Shown piece after piece: positions 33,397 through 43,416 of a stretch of 64,000 nucleotides of DNA (positions are counted from its first letter, which is position 1; every line of letters begins with the position of its first letter). The stretch is taken from assembly GCA_973895155.1 (NCBI GenBank), contig OZ316892.1, positions 10,416,001 through 10,480,000 of the forward strand, read 5' to 3'. The stretch comes from Marsupella aquatica. Taxonomy: Eukaryota > Marchantiophyta. The notes under the pieces were generated by a model. That model saw only the letters and a program-made list of their open reading frames with translations. It did not search any database and was not told the DNA's origin. Both the position numbers and the translations under genes were made by a program.

Positions 33397-35361
33397 TCAG
33401 CCAACTCTATTGTTATCTGCCTTATTCCTCTCCGCCCTTTTCTTCAGCATCCTATTCATAATGAGTAACCTTTTCTTCCTCGTCCTTTTAGACTCGTCTC
33501 CTTCAGAGGCACTGTCATCCTCGTCCAGATGCATAGAATCATTGCACGACCGGTCATCGTGATCGGAACCCAACTGAAATTTCCTACGGAGCGATGGCTT
33601 TAGCCTACGGCCTAGACCTGCACAGTTTTCTAATTGGTCTACATGTACAGCTCGATTGAAACCACTGGAATTGAGTAGAGCAGCTTTGAAGGTATTTCGG
33701 ACTTGCAGCTTGCTCGACGTGCCAACGATGCTATCAATATACGTCTTGTAAATTCCTTGTCGCTTCACATCTTCTTCCTGAAGCTTAGCATTCTTGTTCC
33801 TATTCTCTAGATCAGTGAATCCTTTAGTTCTGGTCGGTGGCTTATTTGTCATAGTCTGACTCTGTTTCTCCCCGTCCTTAGTTCTGCTCGGTGGCGTGTT
33901 TGTCGTTCTCTGATTCTGTTTCTCCCCATCCTGCTCGATGGATGTTTTGTTGATCCTCCTCCTGCACTCATCCAATTCCCTTTCACTGTCATCGTCGGAG
34001 TCAAAATTGGCCGCATCATTCCTGGAGCTCTCGTTGGTGAGACCAATGGTATGATGTTCCAAATCATTTCCATTTCCGATGCCACAGTTTGGTTTCGCAA
34101 AGCCTGTTTTTTCACGATTCTTTTCAGCAGGGCCGCCTTTCGCTTTCGGAATTCCCTTCCCCTCTTCATTATTCTGCTTTTTGATACATGGGTTGCATGC
34201 AGGCTCGACTCCCACTCCCTCCAATCCCGTGTCCCTTCTCTCAACACCTGAGATTTCCTTTCTCGTCAAGTGGTTAGCTTTTGACGTGGTTGACTGCAAT
34301 AGAAGCCACTTCTCTAGTTGAGCATGCACTTCATCTACCAACGGTGTGTGCCCCAGATCAAGTTGCATCTTCTCCCTCGTGTAGACATGCAGCAAGGCCC
34401 GGTATTGCTCTTTGCAACTGCGGAGGTACTCGTGATAATCCAGTTTGCAGTGGTTGGGAAGCTGTGATGCGATTACTTCCCATCTGTTCACCGCTTTCGG
34501 TCCCACCTTTCTCACAGCTGCCAGAAGCTGGAGTGTGCTGGCCGTATCCCACCCTTGTAAGATAGCACCACTGTCCATTGTGGGACTCCCTCGCTGCTCG
34601 CGTCGGTAAGGATTGCCTAGTTCCTCCTGCTCGTGAGGATCTTGGTTTGCTTTGCCACCATGATTTTGCATCCTAATCTTCTCGACCCCTTGAGTGTCCT
34701 CGATGGTCCTCGGATTCCCTACCTTATCAGGCCTTCGTTTGGAATGCTTCTCCAAAGCGATCTTTCCAGCTTTAGCAGTTACTAAACTCTTATCCTCATG
34801 GTTAGACATCTTAACGTTCGTGGCATTTTCAACTCTCTTGACACTCGTCTTGACTTCTAATCCCTTTAGTGGTGAGAGGCGGGGAACATTCACATCACCA
34901 AGCTGAAAGTAGTCGTCCAGAGCACGGCGAACCTGAGGGTCAATAGCATCTTCGCCCTTGGAATTCTTCCCCTGTGCCCTGTAAACTCGGCACAAATTCA
35001 TGAAGTGTACCTTACAGCTGCGAGCGTATTTGGCTGGCTCTAGCCCATAACGATTGGGAAGACTCTGTGATATTATATTCCACCTCGAGTCGGACGTCAC
35101 TCGGATTCCACGGATGCTCAATTCTGCCAAGGTGTCCTGAAAGTTCTTCGACGCTGCCAGAAGCTCGAGGCTGCTTGCTTTGTCCCATTTGTTGATAGCG
35201 CCCTTCCTCCCACCGGACTGTTGGCGTTTCCCCTTGCGGGCTGTTCGCAGCTGTTGTTCTCGAAGCCATTGGTACCATGAACCTTCTTCTGCTTCTCCTC
35301 CTTCCACCTCAGACTCTCCCAACTCCGTCCTATGCACTTGTTTCATTAGCAGCGGCACCAT
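33397..35361 (-). CDS. Nuclear protein with two SANT/Myb-like repeats (654 aa, single exon)
   Basis: A single uninterrupted frame encodes 654 residues. Two related domains are visible at residues about 59-128 and 271-329, sharing the pattern W-D-x-A-S-x-L-x-L-L-A-A, then R-W-x-x-I, S-Q-x-LPN, and Y-x-R-S-C-K with a following V-Y. This is the tryptophan and helix spacing of SANT/Myb-like DNA- or histone-binding folds. Between and after them the chain is charged and probably disordered, with an acidic cluster (DSDDDSERE) and an internal duplication ('DGEKQNQ' / 'DGEKQSQ'). The C-terminus is strongly basic ('RTRKKR', 'LKKRAER'), a likely nuclear localisation signal. The start at 35361 is the first Met of the frame. 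No close named family is recognised; a telomere- or chromatin-binding factor or a domesticated transposon Myb-like protein are possibilities. Confidence 0.75.
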   Translation of the reverse strand: MVPLLMKQVHRTELGESEVEGGEAEEGSWYQWLREQQLRTARKGKRQQSGGRKGAINKWDKASSLELLAASKNFQDTLAELSIRGIRVTSDSRWNIISQSLPNRYGLEPAKYARSCKVHFMNLCRVYRAQGKNSKGEDAIDPQVRRALDDYFQLGDVNVPRLSPLKGLEVKTSVKRVENATNVKMSNHEDKSLVTAKAGKIALEKHSKRRPDKVGNPRTIEDTQGVEKIRMQNHGGKANQDPHEQEELGNPYRREQRGSPTMDSGAILQGWDTASTLQLLAAVRKVGPKAVNRWEVIASQLPNHCKLDYHEYLRSCKEQYRALLHVYTREKMQLDLGHTPLVDEVHAQLEKWLLLQSTTSKANHLTRKEISGVERRDTGLEGVGVEPACNPCIKKQNNEEGKGIPKAKGGPAEKNREKTGFAKPNCGIGNGNDLEHHTIGLTNESSRNDAANFDSDDDSERELDECRRRINKTSIEQDGEKQNQRTTNTPPSRTKDGEKQSQTMTNKPPTRTKGFTDLENRNKNAKLQEEDVKRQGIYKTYIDSIVGTSSKLQVRNTFKAALLNSSGFNRAVHVDQLENCAGLGRRLKPSLRRKFQLGSDHDDRSCNDSMHLDEDDSASEGDESKRTRKKRLLIMNRMLKKRAERNKADNNRVG

Positions 35362-37835
35362 CTGTCAATTATTTCACAATGTCCAGTCGGCTCGGTCATA
35401 GTTTTTCGAAGGTGACAGACTGCATTCAAACAGGAACATGAACCAAGCTCGAACAATGCCGACAGTAAATGCAGAAATTTCAAGGTAGCGACGATTGAAC
35501 AGTGGCTTTCAACGATAGTCGGTAATCTCCACGGAGGTGCTAGTAGGACTACTCGAACCCCATCCTCGAGCATGCAGGTGCATTAAACAAAAAATTAGAG
35601 TTGAGCAGCAACCAGGTGGAAAGGCCCGCATTGCTCCAAGATTTCTGAGGACTACCACGACTGAGGGAAGAGCTGCTTTGCCGAATGTCATGGAAGTTAG
35701 TGCAGTCTCAGTCAAGACTTCGGCCCAATGATGCTATGTAGGATGGCGTGCATGTTAACGTGCTGGACTCTATTGGCAGCCTTGACCCTTCTGCAACATG
35801 CGATGCAGTCTCCAGGAAGCTGGCCAATCTGTCCTGTAAACTAAGCTGGCTGGTTCCGAGGACCTATCTACGAAGCAGTGTGTAAAACTTTTCACGAAGT
35901 CTAGATTTACAATCGATAAACTTTCGGCCTACACTAATCATCTTCATATTCTGCGACTCGCAAGGTTCAAGGTACATTGTCTCTGCAAGGGAATTAAATG
36001 GATGTTCCGAGGAGCCAAAACAAAACCGAAAACAATGCTCAGAAAAGAGAACAAGACGGATTGGCTACAAACCGGATGATTTGGATGGGTAAGTGCAAAC
36101 TTCTCGAGGTCTGCTAGCCTTCGGTTTTCCATGTCCTCGGGCACGGACTCCATGGCCCTTGATTACATACTCCCGCTCGATGCGCCGGCAAACTTGGACG
36201 GACCTGCTCGATATACTTCCCGTCGAGACTGGCCCATTAAACTGGGTGATCCATCTTTTGGGATTGAACTCACCGTCACCTCGACAGGACGTCCGTAAAG
36301 ATCGAGTAAACTTCCGTGCGTGGGACATGTCCAACTGTACTATTCTCAGCTCCCTAGACAGACCACCAACTGACGAGTACACGGGTGAATATGACATCAA
36401 TGTTCACTCTCAGTGTTCCCCTAGCGGACCATCCTCGATTCCTCGATGTAATGAGAAATGGCACGCGTAATGTACAGTACTCCCGGACAGGTTTCACTGT
36501 CTGTGTTACTTGACGGTCGTCACATGAAGTTGGTCACTGTTGCACAGACTTCAATTCTTGGCGCGAAGCTTTCAAAAGACCGGATTACACAACCAGCCGG
36601 GAGAAGTTGTGTGGATGAATACCGTCGCCTCAAATACTCCGGTAGCGAGACTTTTCATCCGAATCATGCTCACTTGATTTACTCGACATATCTATGCTAA
36701 GGACTGAGGACTTGACCACAGTTTACTAAAGTTGCTGCCGTTTCTCGCGCCGTCAAATTGATCTAGGAAATGAAACAGGAAATGCTAGATTCCTAGACGA
36801 CATAACCTTGATTGCTTCCGCATTGGAGGTGCAGGATAAGGCCTGCTAAGGGTGGATGTGAAGTGGATCGAGTTTTGATACTTTTTTCATCATAGACAGT
36901 ACCTTCGTTCCTGGACACAACAACCACATGACGAACTGGAGAGAAAGTCTTCAGAAACTGTAGTTGGTTTCCCGAGAAGGTGTTAGGATCGATCGATCCT
37001 GCGATTGTGGACTTCACTGGTGTATGTGACTCACCTGGGATTAGTTTGTTTTACTTCGATTATTTCATAGGCAAATCATCAAATCGTGTTCATTGGATTG
37101 TCACTCAATTGCGTTGCTGACTTCACCGTCGACCGTAGGTGGCTTCACTATCCTCTGATGTTCATAAAGACACTTGGAAATCGAATCGATTCAGGCTTTT
37201 TGATTAACTCGAAAAGACTCTTACGTGACGATCGCGTGCACGTTCCGTGCTCCCCTATTGTCGAATTGTTTCGAATTCTAGAAAGACATCGGATCGACCA
37301 CGGCAAAATCAGCAATCGTCGGTATTAAGGACCGGACTACCTCATATGCCGGCTACGTACAGCAGAAGCTGTATTTTCATCTTTGTTATGTCCATCAGCA
37401 CACTGAATTTGAAGTAAGTGCACTCTCTCGATAGAGCAAGCACTGGTCAGCAACCTGTTCACCTCCGATCAGGTGAACGTCTCCGCCTCTGACCTTCCCT
37501 CTTCGGCCTCTTTCTTTCTCCAACATATGTATTCGGAACTGAAATAAAATGAACCGCTACGGACTCCACGCCAGTCGATCTCTATACAATTTACCGTGCA
37601 TTAAAGACAGCGCATTCTCCCGTTGGTATGAGGTTCAAACTGAGAAACTTGCAGACTGTCTAATGATAAGTTCGCGAAGTGTTGCTTGGGATGGACCTAC
37701 AGCCACGATGTTGAGGTTGCGTGCATTGTCGTCGTTTTGATAGCGAGAGAGCCGTCGATGGTACGTTTTCCGATTTCTTCGAAGAAAGCAGGAGAATATA
37801 TTTACATCCATCCTTTGTCAGTAGTTATCTGATCG
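35362..37835. other. Upstream region of the SANT/Myb-like gene, no recognised gene
   Basis: Several short frames on both strands (for example 125 codons at 36093-36470 plus and 111 codons at 36065-36400 minus) overlap one another and show no domain. I looked for PIF/Harbinger transposase motifs because of the Myb-like neighbour and saw none. Promoter elements could not be assigned. Confidence 0.45.
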
Positions 37836-38306
37836 ATGGCGCGAACTGAGCCTACCAGAGTCGGAGTTCCACCGGTTGAAATGGGGGAAAGTCAAGGGAA
37901 ATCAAGACCACAAGCTTCTCCAACTACTCGCGTCGGAGCTCCATCGTCAGGGCTACGTAACAGTGCTGAACCGGGAAGAAGTTCTATCCGGACTCCATCA
38001 TTACAGGCAGCCACTAGTGCTTCTAAACAAAATCGTGCTGCACAACTAAGAATAATCAATAGTAGCAGGAGCGGGACTAAGGGCCAACATGACGACATCA
38101 TTGTGGCGATGGCGCAACACTCTGCTTCCCTTGTAGCAGCCATGAAGGAGAACACTAACAAACTGGCCAGTATCATGATGAATGCTGCAGACATGCCTTC
38201 CTCCGCAATCATGATTTCGGCACGACATGTGGCTCAAGCGATCGATCGCCAAACAGATGCAATAAATGGAGAGCAGCAATGTTCTCCACCACCAGAACCG
38301 CAATAG
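37836..38306 (+). CDS. Unrecognised 156-codon ORF
   Basis: An ATG-initiated frame, not broken by stops, reads to a TAG at 38304-38306. The first 80 residues are rich in Pro, Ser, Arg and Thr and look disordered. Residues about 88-145 are predicted helical by pattern ('IIVAMAQHSASLVAAMKEN', 'LASIMMNAADM', 'ISARHVAQAIDRQTDAIN'). Such an Ala/Met/Gln helical tail resembles the C-terminal part of some plant SANT-like and transposon-associated proteins, but this is only an impression. It could be a single-exon gene, one exon, or chance. Confidence 0.35.
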   Translation: MARTEPTRVGVPPVEMGESQGKSRPQASPTTRVGAPSSGLRNSAEPGRSSIRTPSLQAATSASKQNRAAQLRIINSSRSGTKGQHDDIIVAMAQHSASLVAAMKENTNKLASIMMNAADMPSSAIMISARHVAQAIDRQTDAINGEQQCSPPPEPQ

Positions 38307-39495
38307 AGAGCTGACCGTGTAGTGTCCCAAATCGAAGAGATCACTTTAATCAGAGCAATTTCTATCGAGCATTTACGAAATACTGAGACCAGAATGGACT
38401 CAAGGCGCCCGAATCACTTTGGAAAGAGTTTCTACAATACTCACATGCCTCGTCGTTCATGGATATTGCATTCAGACTTTGTGCCTCAGGAGGTATCATT
38501 AGGTTTAGATTTTGCAACCACTATCTTGACGATACCACTTCTGTCGTAATCTTTTTCGTAGCCTGGATCAAACCTCTGAACGTGAGATGCAGAGAAGCTC
38601 AAGAAATCGAAACTTGTTGCGTGACTTGTTTTGTACAGGCATGATATAACTTTATAGTGCTGCTATCATAGCCATTTTTTTTTATGATAACATTCAACTT
38701 GATAACTAGATCAGGCCTGGAATCATGGTAATAAAAGATTTGTAATTGTGAGCACGATTAGCCTGCCTGCCCGAACTCCAACGCTGCTAGCTGCCAACAC
38801 TGTCACCGTGGACCTGGCACGCACATCATCAGGATTGCCGTCGTCCGATCCTCGTGCGTCCATTCACCTATACAACCGATGCTCGTGGAATTGATGGACA
38901 GTACCAAGCTCGACCTTCACTCAAGGGTGGCTGTGTACGTGAGCCCTCGTACAACAATCTAGCAGTCGAGCTCTTGTAATGCTGTCACAGATAACGAGGG
39001 ACTGACCTACCACTATGGATTTCTCAACGACATTCATAGCCGGTTCCAAACCGGGTACCTCGACAACCTGTCGTCCGCAGGCGTACGTTTTTGCCTGGTG
39101 ATGTTGTAGTTGCGCTCTCGAGAGATACTAGTACCGGTATGCTGAATGAGCGAATCCATGGTAAAGCCTCGATCGATGTCGAGGCAGTTCCGTTGTCGTG
39201 GATCCGATCTCCCTTTTTCTCCATTGCAATCATTGAGAAAGTATTTGAGCTTTGTGAGGATGAGTTTATGCATTTCTTCTAACAAGGGAGGTGATACAAA
39301 GTGTTTTCTCTTTAGAACCACCAGCCACCACGAAGTCAGAAGCTAGAGGACAGACACCCATGGCGTCTCAGTGTCTCGATGGATGTGATGGAACAGACAG
39401 GGGATTGCACAACGACCACCTCGTCTGTCAATAAAATGACCACAAATATATCTTGATCTTTTCAGCACAGTCCAGAATTTCCATTTGTCTATGTT

Positions 39496-39657
39496 TTTGC
39501 TCCTCCCTCCAGCAAAACCATTTAAAACATGTAGGACTTTTTTCATTTGTCATGCTTTTGCATCCTCCCTCCAGCAAAACCATTCCAAATATCTAGGAAT
39601 TTTCATTTGTCATGCTTTTGCTCCTCCCTCCAGCAAAATCATTTCAAATATGTATGT
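39496..39657. repeat. Three tandem copies of a 60-bp unit
   Basis: 'tttgctcctccctccagc' and its variants begin near 39496, 39557 and 39617, each followed by 'aaaaccatttaaaac' or a relative and by 'tttcatttgtcatgc'. The copies differ at several positions. Confidence 0.85.
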
Positions 39658-40687
39658 ATATAATAGCCCTCTCACACTGGCAGTATATGAGAATGTAGGT
39701 CTGGTGACCAGATAGTGAAGACCCCTGACCAGCAGCAATTGGGAAGCTTTTCTGAGCTTTCTTGGACCCGTTCCAAGCAATGATGAGAGGCTAGAATTCC
39801 TCAGCCCAGACCTCCAATCATTATTGTACATCATCATTTTTTGGAAAGAAGTTACTTCCAGTCAATACATTATGGGAATAGCAGGTACCTGCAAAAATGG
39901 CTGCACACCAATAACTTTCACTCCGTACAGAGATTAAGTCTTGCATAAAGCAAGGCATGCCTCCCAAGGTGCTGTCTGGGGACATTGCTTTCATGAACGG
40001 GCTTTAGGGGTGGTTGGAGCCTGACTCAGAATTTCCCTATTTTTGGAATGTTTGGTGCTGGACCTGCCCAAGGCATTCATACATTTTCCAGGAACAGTAC
40101 AGTAGATAACTCCCTTGCAAAATACAACTAAAAATCCGGGAGAGCTTTATGTGCTTGTTCTAGTATGGTCTTTAAATCTTGCAAATATTTCATCTGTAAA
40201 TTGCACTGCCTTCGCCCAGAGCCCTGCTGAAGGAAACAAAGAATTTTTCTGCCTCAAAATACCCTAACTTGACAGCCTGGCGAAGATGTTTTCCTTGTTT
40301 GATTTTAGCTGAATTTAGAAAATTCATGACCAATCTTAAAAGCATGGCCAAGCCCTTCCTTCTAGGAGTGTCCCAATCAAAAAACCCGGGCATTCATTCT
40401 AGAAAACACCGTCCGTGGAGGGCTTTTACCTTACATGTGTGCCACAGCCTGGTTCTGAAAGGTCTTTTTGTCTTGGAGAGGGATCTGCTCCCTATTTTAA
40501 ATCTTGAATTAGGACATGGGTCAGACCTTACGTTTCCACGGCCTGGCTGCTACACTCACCTCTTGCCTGCAAGGAACACCAAAACAAAGAAACATTTTAG
40601 ACCTTGCAAAGCTGGATGCAAAAGGGACTCATATTTGTTAATGTTGAAATTTATGTTTGCCACATCAGCTTTGACTAACCCCCACAT

Positions 40688-40815
40688 CCAAACATTATCC
40701 CTCCTCACATGCAAACATTATCCATCATGACATATGCTATCACACCCAAACATTATCCCTCCTCACATGCAAACATTATCCATCATGACATGCTATCACA
40801 CCCAAATATTATACC
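40688..40815. repeat. 58-bp tandem duplication plus a partial third copy
   Basis: 'ccaaacattatccctcc' begins at 40688 and 40746, with 'ccaaatattataccttatc' near 40802 as a diverged third start. The two full copies are almost identical, including 'catgcaaacattatccatc' within each unit. Confidence 0.85.
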
Positions 40816-41244
40816 TTATCACAATGTTATGTAGTCAGACCTAAGCTTGTAACTCCTTGTGAGCCTCACATCTAATCATTATGCTATATTATATATATGC
40901 TATACATATCACCCAGTATGTGTCCATGCGTGCAGACAGACCAAAGGAAGGAACGAGAGAAGCAACTACAGTTCCTCTAGAGTCCTCACTGGCTCCAGAA
41001 AAAGGGACCAGAATTTGGTGTATGAAAAGTAGTAATGGTAGGGGTGGGGTTGGACAGAAGATACGTCCTTGCATGAAATCTATGAGCTCTAGAATTGGAT
41101 TAAGGATGTGAAATGAGTGGAAGCTAATGGTAGTATTGTCCTGTGTAAGATTCTAGTTATGAGGGGATACTGAACCACATATATTGTGGCTCCTATGTGA
41201 CTTTCTCATGAGAAGGAAACCACATCTATCTAATTGGTAAAGCT

Positions 41245-41365
41245 GATTCACTTGGATGTGAATCACCTTGAAGAATTGCCATCGAATTTCTATCCACTTG
41301 GATGTGAATCACATTAACAAATTCTAATCTAATTCTCTACCTACTTCAATGCGAATCACCTTTAA
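41245..41365. repeat. Three degenerate copies of a 'cacttggatgtgaatcac' motif
   Basis: 'cacttggatgtgaatcac' occurs near 41249 and 41296, and as 'cttcaatgcgaatcac' near 41344, with 'gaatttctatc' or 'taattctctac' between them. This is a short degenerate tandem repeat of about 50 bases. Confidence 0.7.
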
Positions 41366-41649
41366 GTGTTGGATTTCCTGCCCTTGGTATACCATGACTT
41401 TGGCTTTCTTGGTGTTCAACACACTTCACAATTACTAGAACCAAACCAAAGCAAAGGAGGAATTTCTGCATGATCTTCCTTTTTAAGTTCCCTAATTCCA
41501 TATCTTGTCAACAGGAAGTATTTAGTATCCGGAACAAAAATGACGTAAAGAGGCTAAAATTTCTTCGTAAGCAACCAGATAGGAACTAGCTTCTAATACA
41601 TCTAGCTTACCTTCAAATAAACCCCCTCAAATGCTATCTTTACAATCTT

Positions 41650-42200
41650 GAATCAAATGACTGAAAAAGGATAAAGGAGAACTTAATTAGAGAAAAGGGT
41701 CCAACTAAGTACAATAAAAAACCTCCCGAATCAAATGACTGAAAAAGGATAAAGGGGAACTTAATTAGAGAAAAGGGTCCAACTAAGTACAATAAAAAAC
41801 CTCCCGAATCAAATGACTGAAAAAGGATAAAGGGGAACTTAATTAGAGAAAAGGGTCCAACTAAGTACAATAAAAAACCTCCCGAATCAAATGTCTGAAA
41901 AAGGAGAAACGAGAACAAATACAGACAAAATGGGCCAACAAAGTACAATAAAAAAACTTCCTGAATCAAATGATTGAAAAAGGAGAATCGAGAACGAATA
42001 CGGACAAAACGGGCCAACAAAGTACAATAACAAAACTTCCCGTATCAAATGATTGAGAAAGAAGAAACGAGAACAAATACAGACAGATGGGCCAACCAAG
42101 TACAACAGTAAAAAGCTCCTAAATCAAATGACTGAAAAAAGAGAAACGACAAAACATTTGGAGGAAAAATACATTGAAGGCCAAACAAAACCTTAGAAAA
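41650..42200. repeat. 78/79-bp minisatellite, seven units
   Basis: 'gaatcaaatgactgaaaaag' or a close variant begins at 41650, 41728, 41806, 41884, 41963, 42042 and 42121. The first four steps are exactly 78 bases and the first three units are almost identical. Later units are 79 bases and more diverged. Because 78 is a multiple of three, the minus strand stays open for 126 codons, repeating 'FDSGGFLLYLVGPFS'. That frame is lost where the period changes to 79. Confidence 0.9.
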
Positions 42201-42299
42201 TGTGATATGAACTAAAGGAAGACATTGGAGTTTTTCAGGAAACCCTAGAGGCAAATGGTACCCAAGAAAACCACTGTTCAGACGAAAAAGTCACGCCCA

Positions 42300-42490
42300 T
42301 GAAGTATCCCTAAAAAATGAGAATTCTGAAAAACTCACCGAGAGATACAGTACCAAAGAAATTACTTTTCAGGCCAAAAGGTCAGTTACCGTAAAGTAGC
42401 CCAAAACCTGAGATACAGTACCAGAGAAACCACTTTTCGGGCTAAAATGTCAGCAACCATCAAGTCTCGATAAAACTGAGAATTCTGAAA
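42300..42490. repeat. Degenerate repeat of about 70 bp
   Basis: 'gagatacagtaccaaagaaa' (about 42342) and 'gagatacagtaccagagaaa' (about 42409) are each followed by 'cacttttcgggc' or a variant and 'gtcag'. 'gagaattctgaaaaactca' occurs on both sides (about 42319 and 42478). Confidence 0.7.
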
Positions 42491-42670
42491 AACTCATAAA
42501 TGTGATACATTGCCCCCACCACAGCAACTGCACCCTGGGCAGCAGCCTGAGGGGGGCACCCAGCCCTCCAGCACGAGTTGAGCAGAACTGAAGGTGGGAC
42601 CTCCCCAAAGCAAAAAACGAACCTCACCTCTAGTCTCACCCTGTGTACAGGGCCAGGAGACTAAACTGCA

Positions 42671-42858
42671 TTTCACCTTCAGTTTTATACAGAACTGCAG
42701 GCCACTCGCCCATAACACCCAACCTTACAGAAACCCTTATGAGCTGATAATAAACTCAGGGTCCTTTCACCTTCAGTTTTAGACAGAACTGCAGGCCACT
42801 CGCCGGTGACGCCCAACTTTCTAGAAAACTTTATGAGCTGATAGAAAACTCAGGGTGG
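42671..42858. repeat. 94-bp tandem duplication
   Basis: 'tttcaccttcagttttatac' at 42671 and 'tttcaccttcagttttagac' at 42765 start two adjacent units. Both contain 'agaactgcaggccactcgcc' and end with 'aaactcagggt'. They differ at roughly a dozen positions. The duplication lies just beyond the 3' side of the carboxypeptidase gene. Confidence 0.85.
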
Positions 42859-43416
42859 TTTTCCAAAAGCTGGGTCCCCTTCAAGGATGTACAATTTCTG
42901 ACCCCTTTGGCCAATTTGCATAATATTATAACCAAAATAGTTTCGACAAGGAGTCGGGAATGCAGTGATATAAGAAACTTGAAACGTGGACTCCAAGCTC
43001 TCTGTCTCTGCCTAAAAATATTACTAAAAACAAGATTTGAGGAGCCTGAAAAACTTATCTTCCACCTTATGCTAGGGGGAGATCAAAACTAAAGAAGAGT
43101 TACTGTCTGAGAGGACATTGTAGCCTTACACACTACGTCAGACTTTTCACCAGATGAAGGAGGAAGGTTGTTCCTCTTTTGCTGTCCTCCTGGCTCTGAC
43201 TTGTTCACTAAGTCTCAAGTAAGCTCGGTTGCAAGGAAAATTACAATTCCAAGGAATAGCTCTGAATGAACTGTGTTTACATAACAGGAGGTGATTCTAC
43301 CACCTTCCATATCTTCGATCCTTCTCTAGTGGGAATGATATAGCACAAGTCATGCAGCTCACCATAAACTTGACCAGGTTCATCCTGAAATCTGATTGAA
43401 TTAAGATGAGATTGAC

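Larger units (their letters stand above)
38307..41640. other. Intergenic DNA with small repeats, no recognised gene
   Basis: No protein family is recognised in any frame. The stretch carries the small tandem repeats listed separately at 39.5, 40.7 and 41.25 kb. The frames of up to 153 codons (40269-40730 plus) have no visible domain and run into the tandem duplication at 40.69 kb. Confidence 0.5.

Noticed and set aside
35362-37835. Possible PIF/Harbinger transposase next to the SANT/Myb-like gene
   Set aside because: No DDE transposase motif or terminal repeats could be seen on either strand; only short overlapping frames.
41640-42105. Repetitive 126-codon minus-strand ORF of 'FDSGGFLLYLVGPFS' units
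   Set aside because: It is the translation of a 78-bp minisatellite, and the frame disappears when the period becomes 79. There is no start context or domain.
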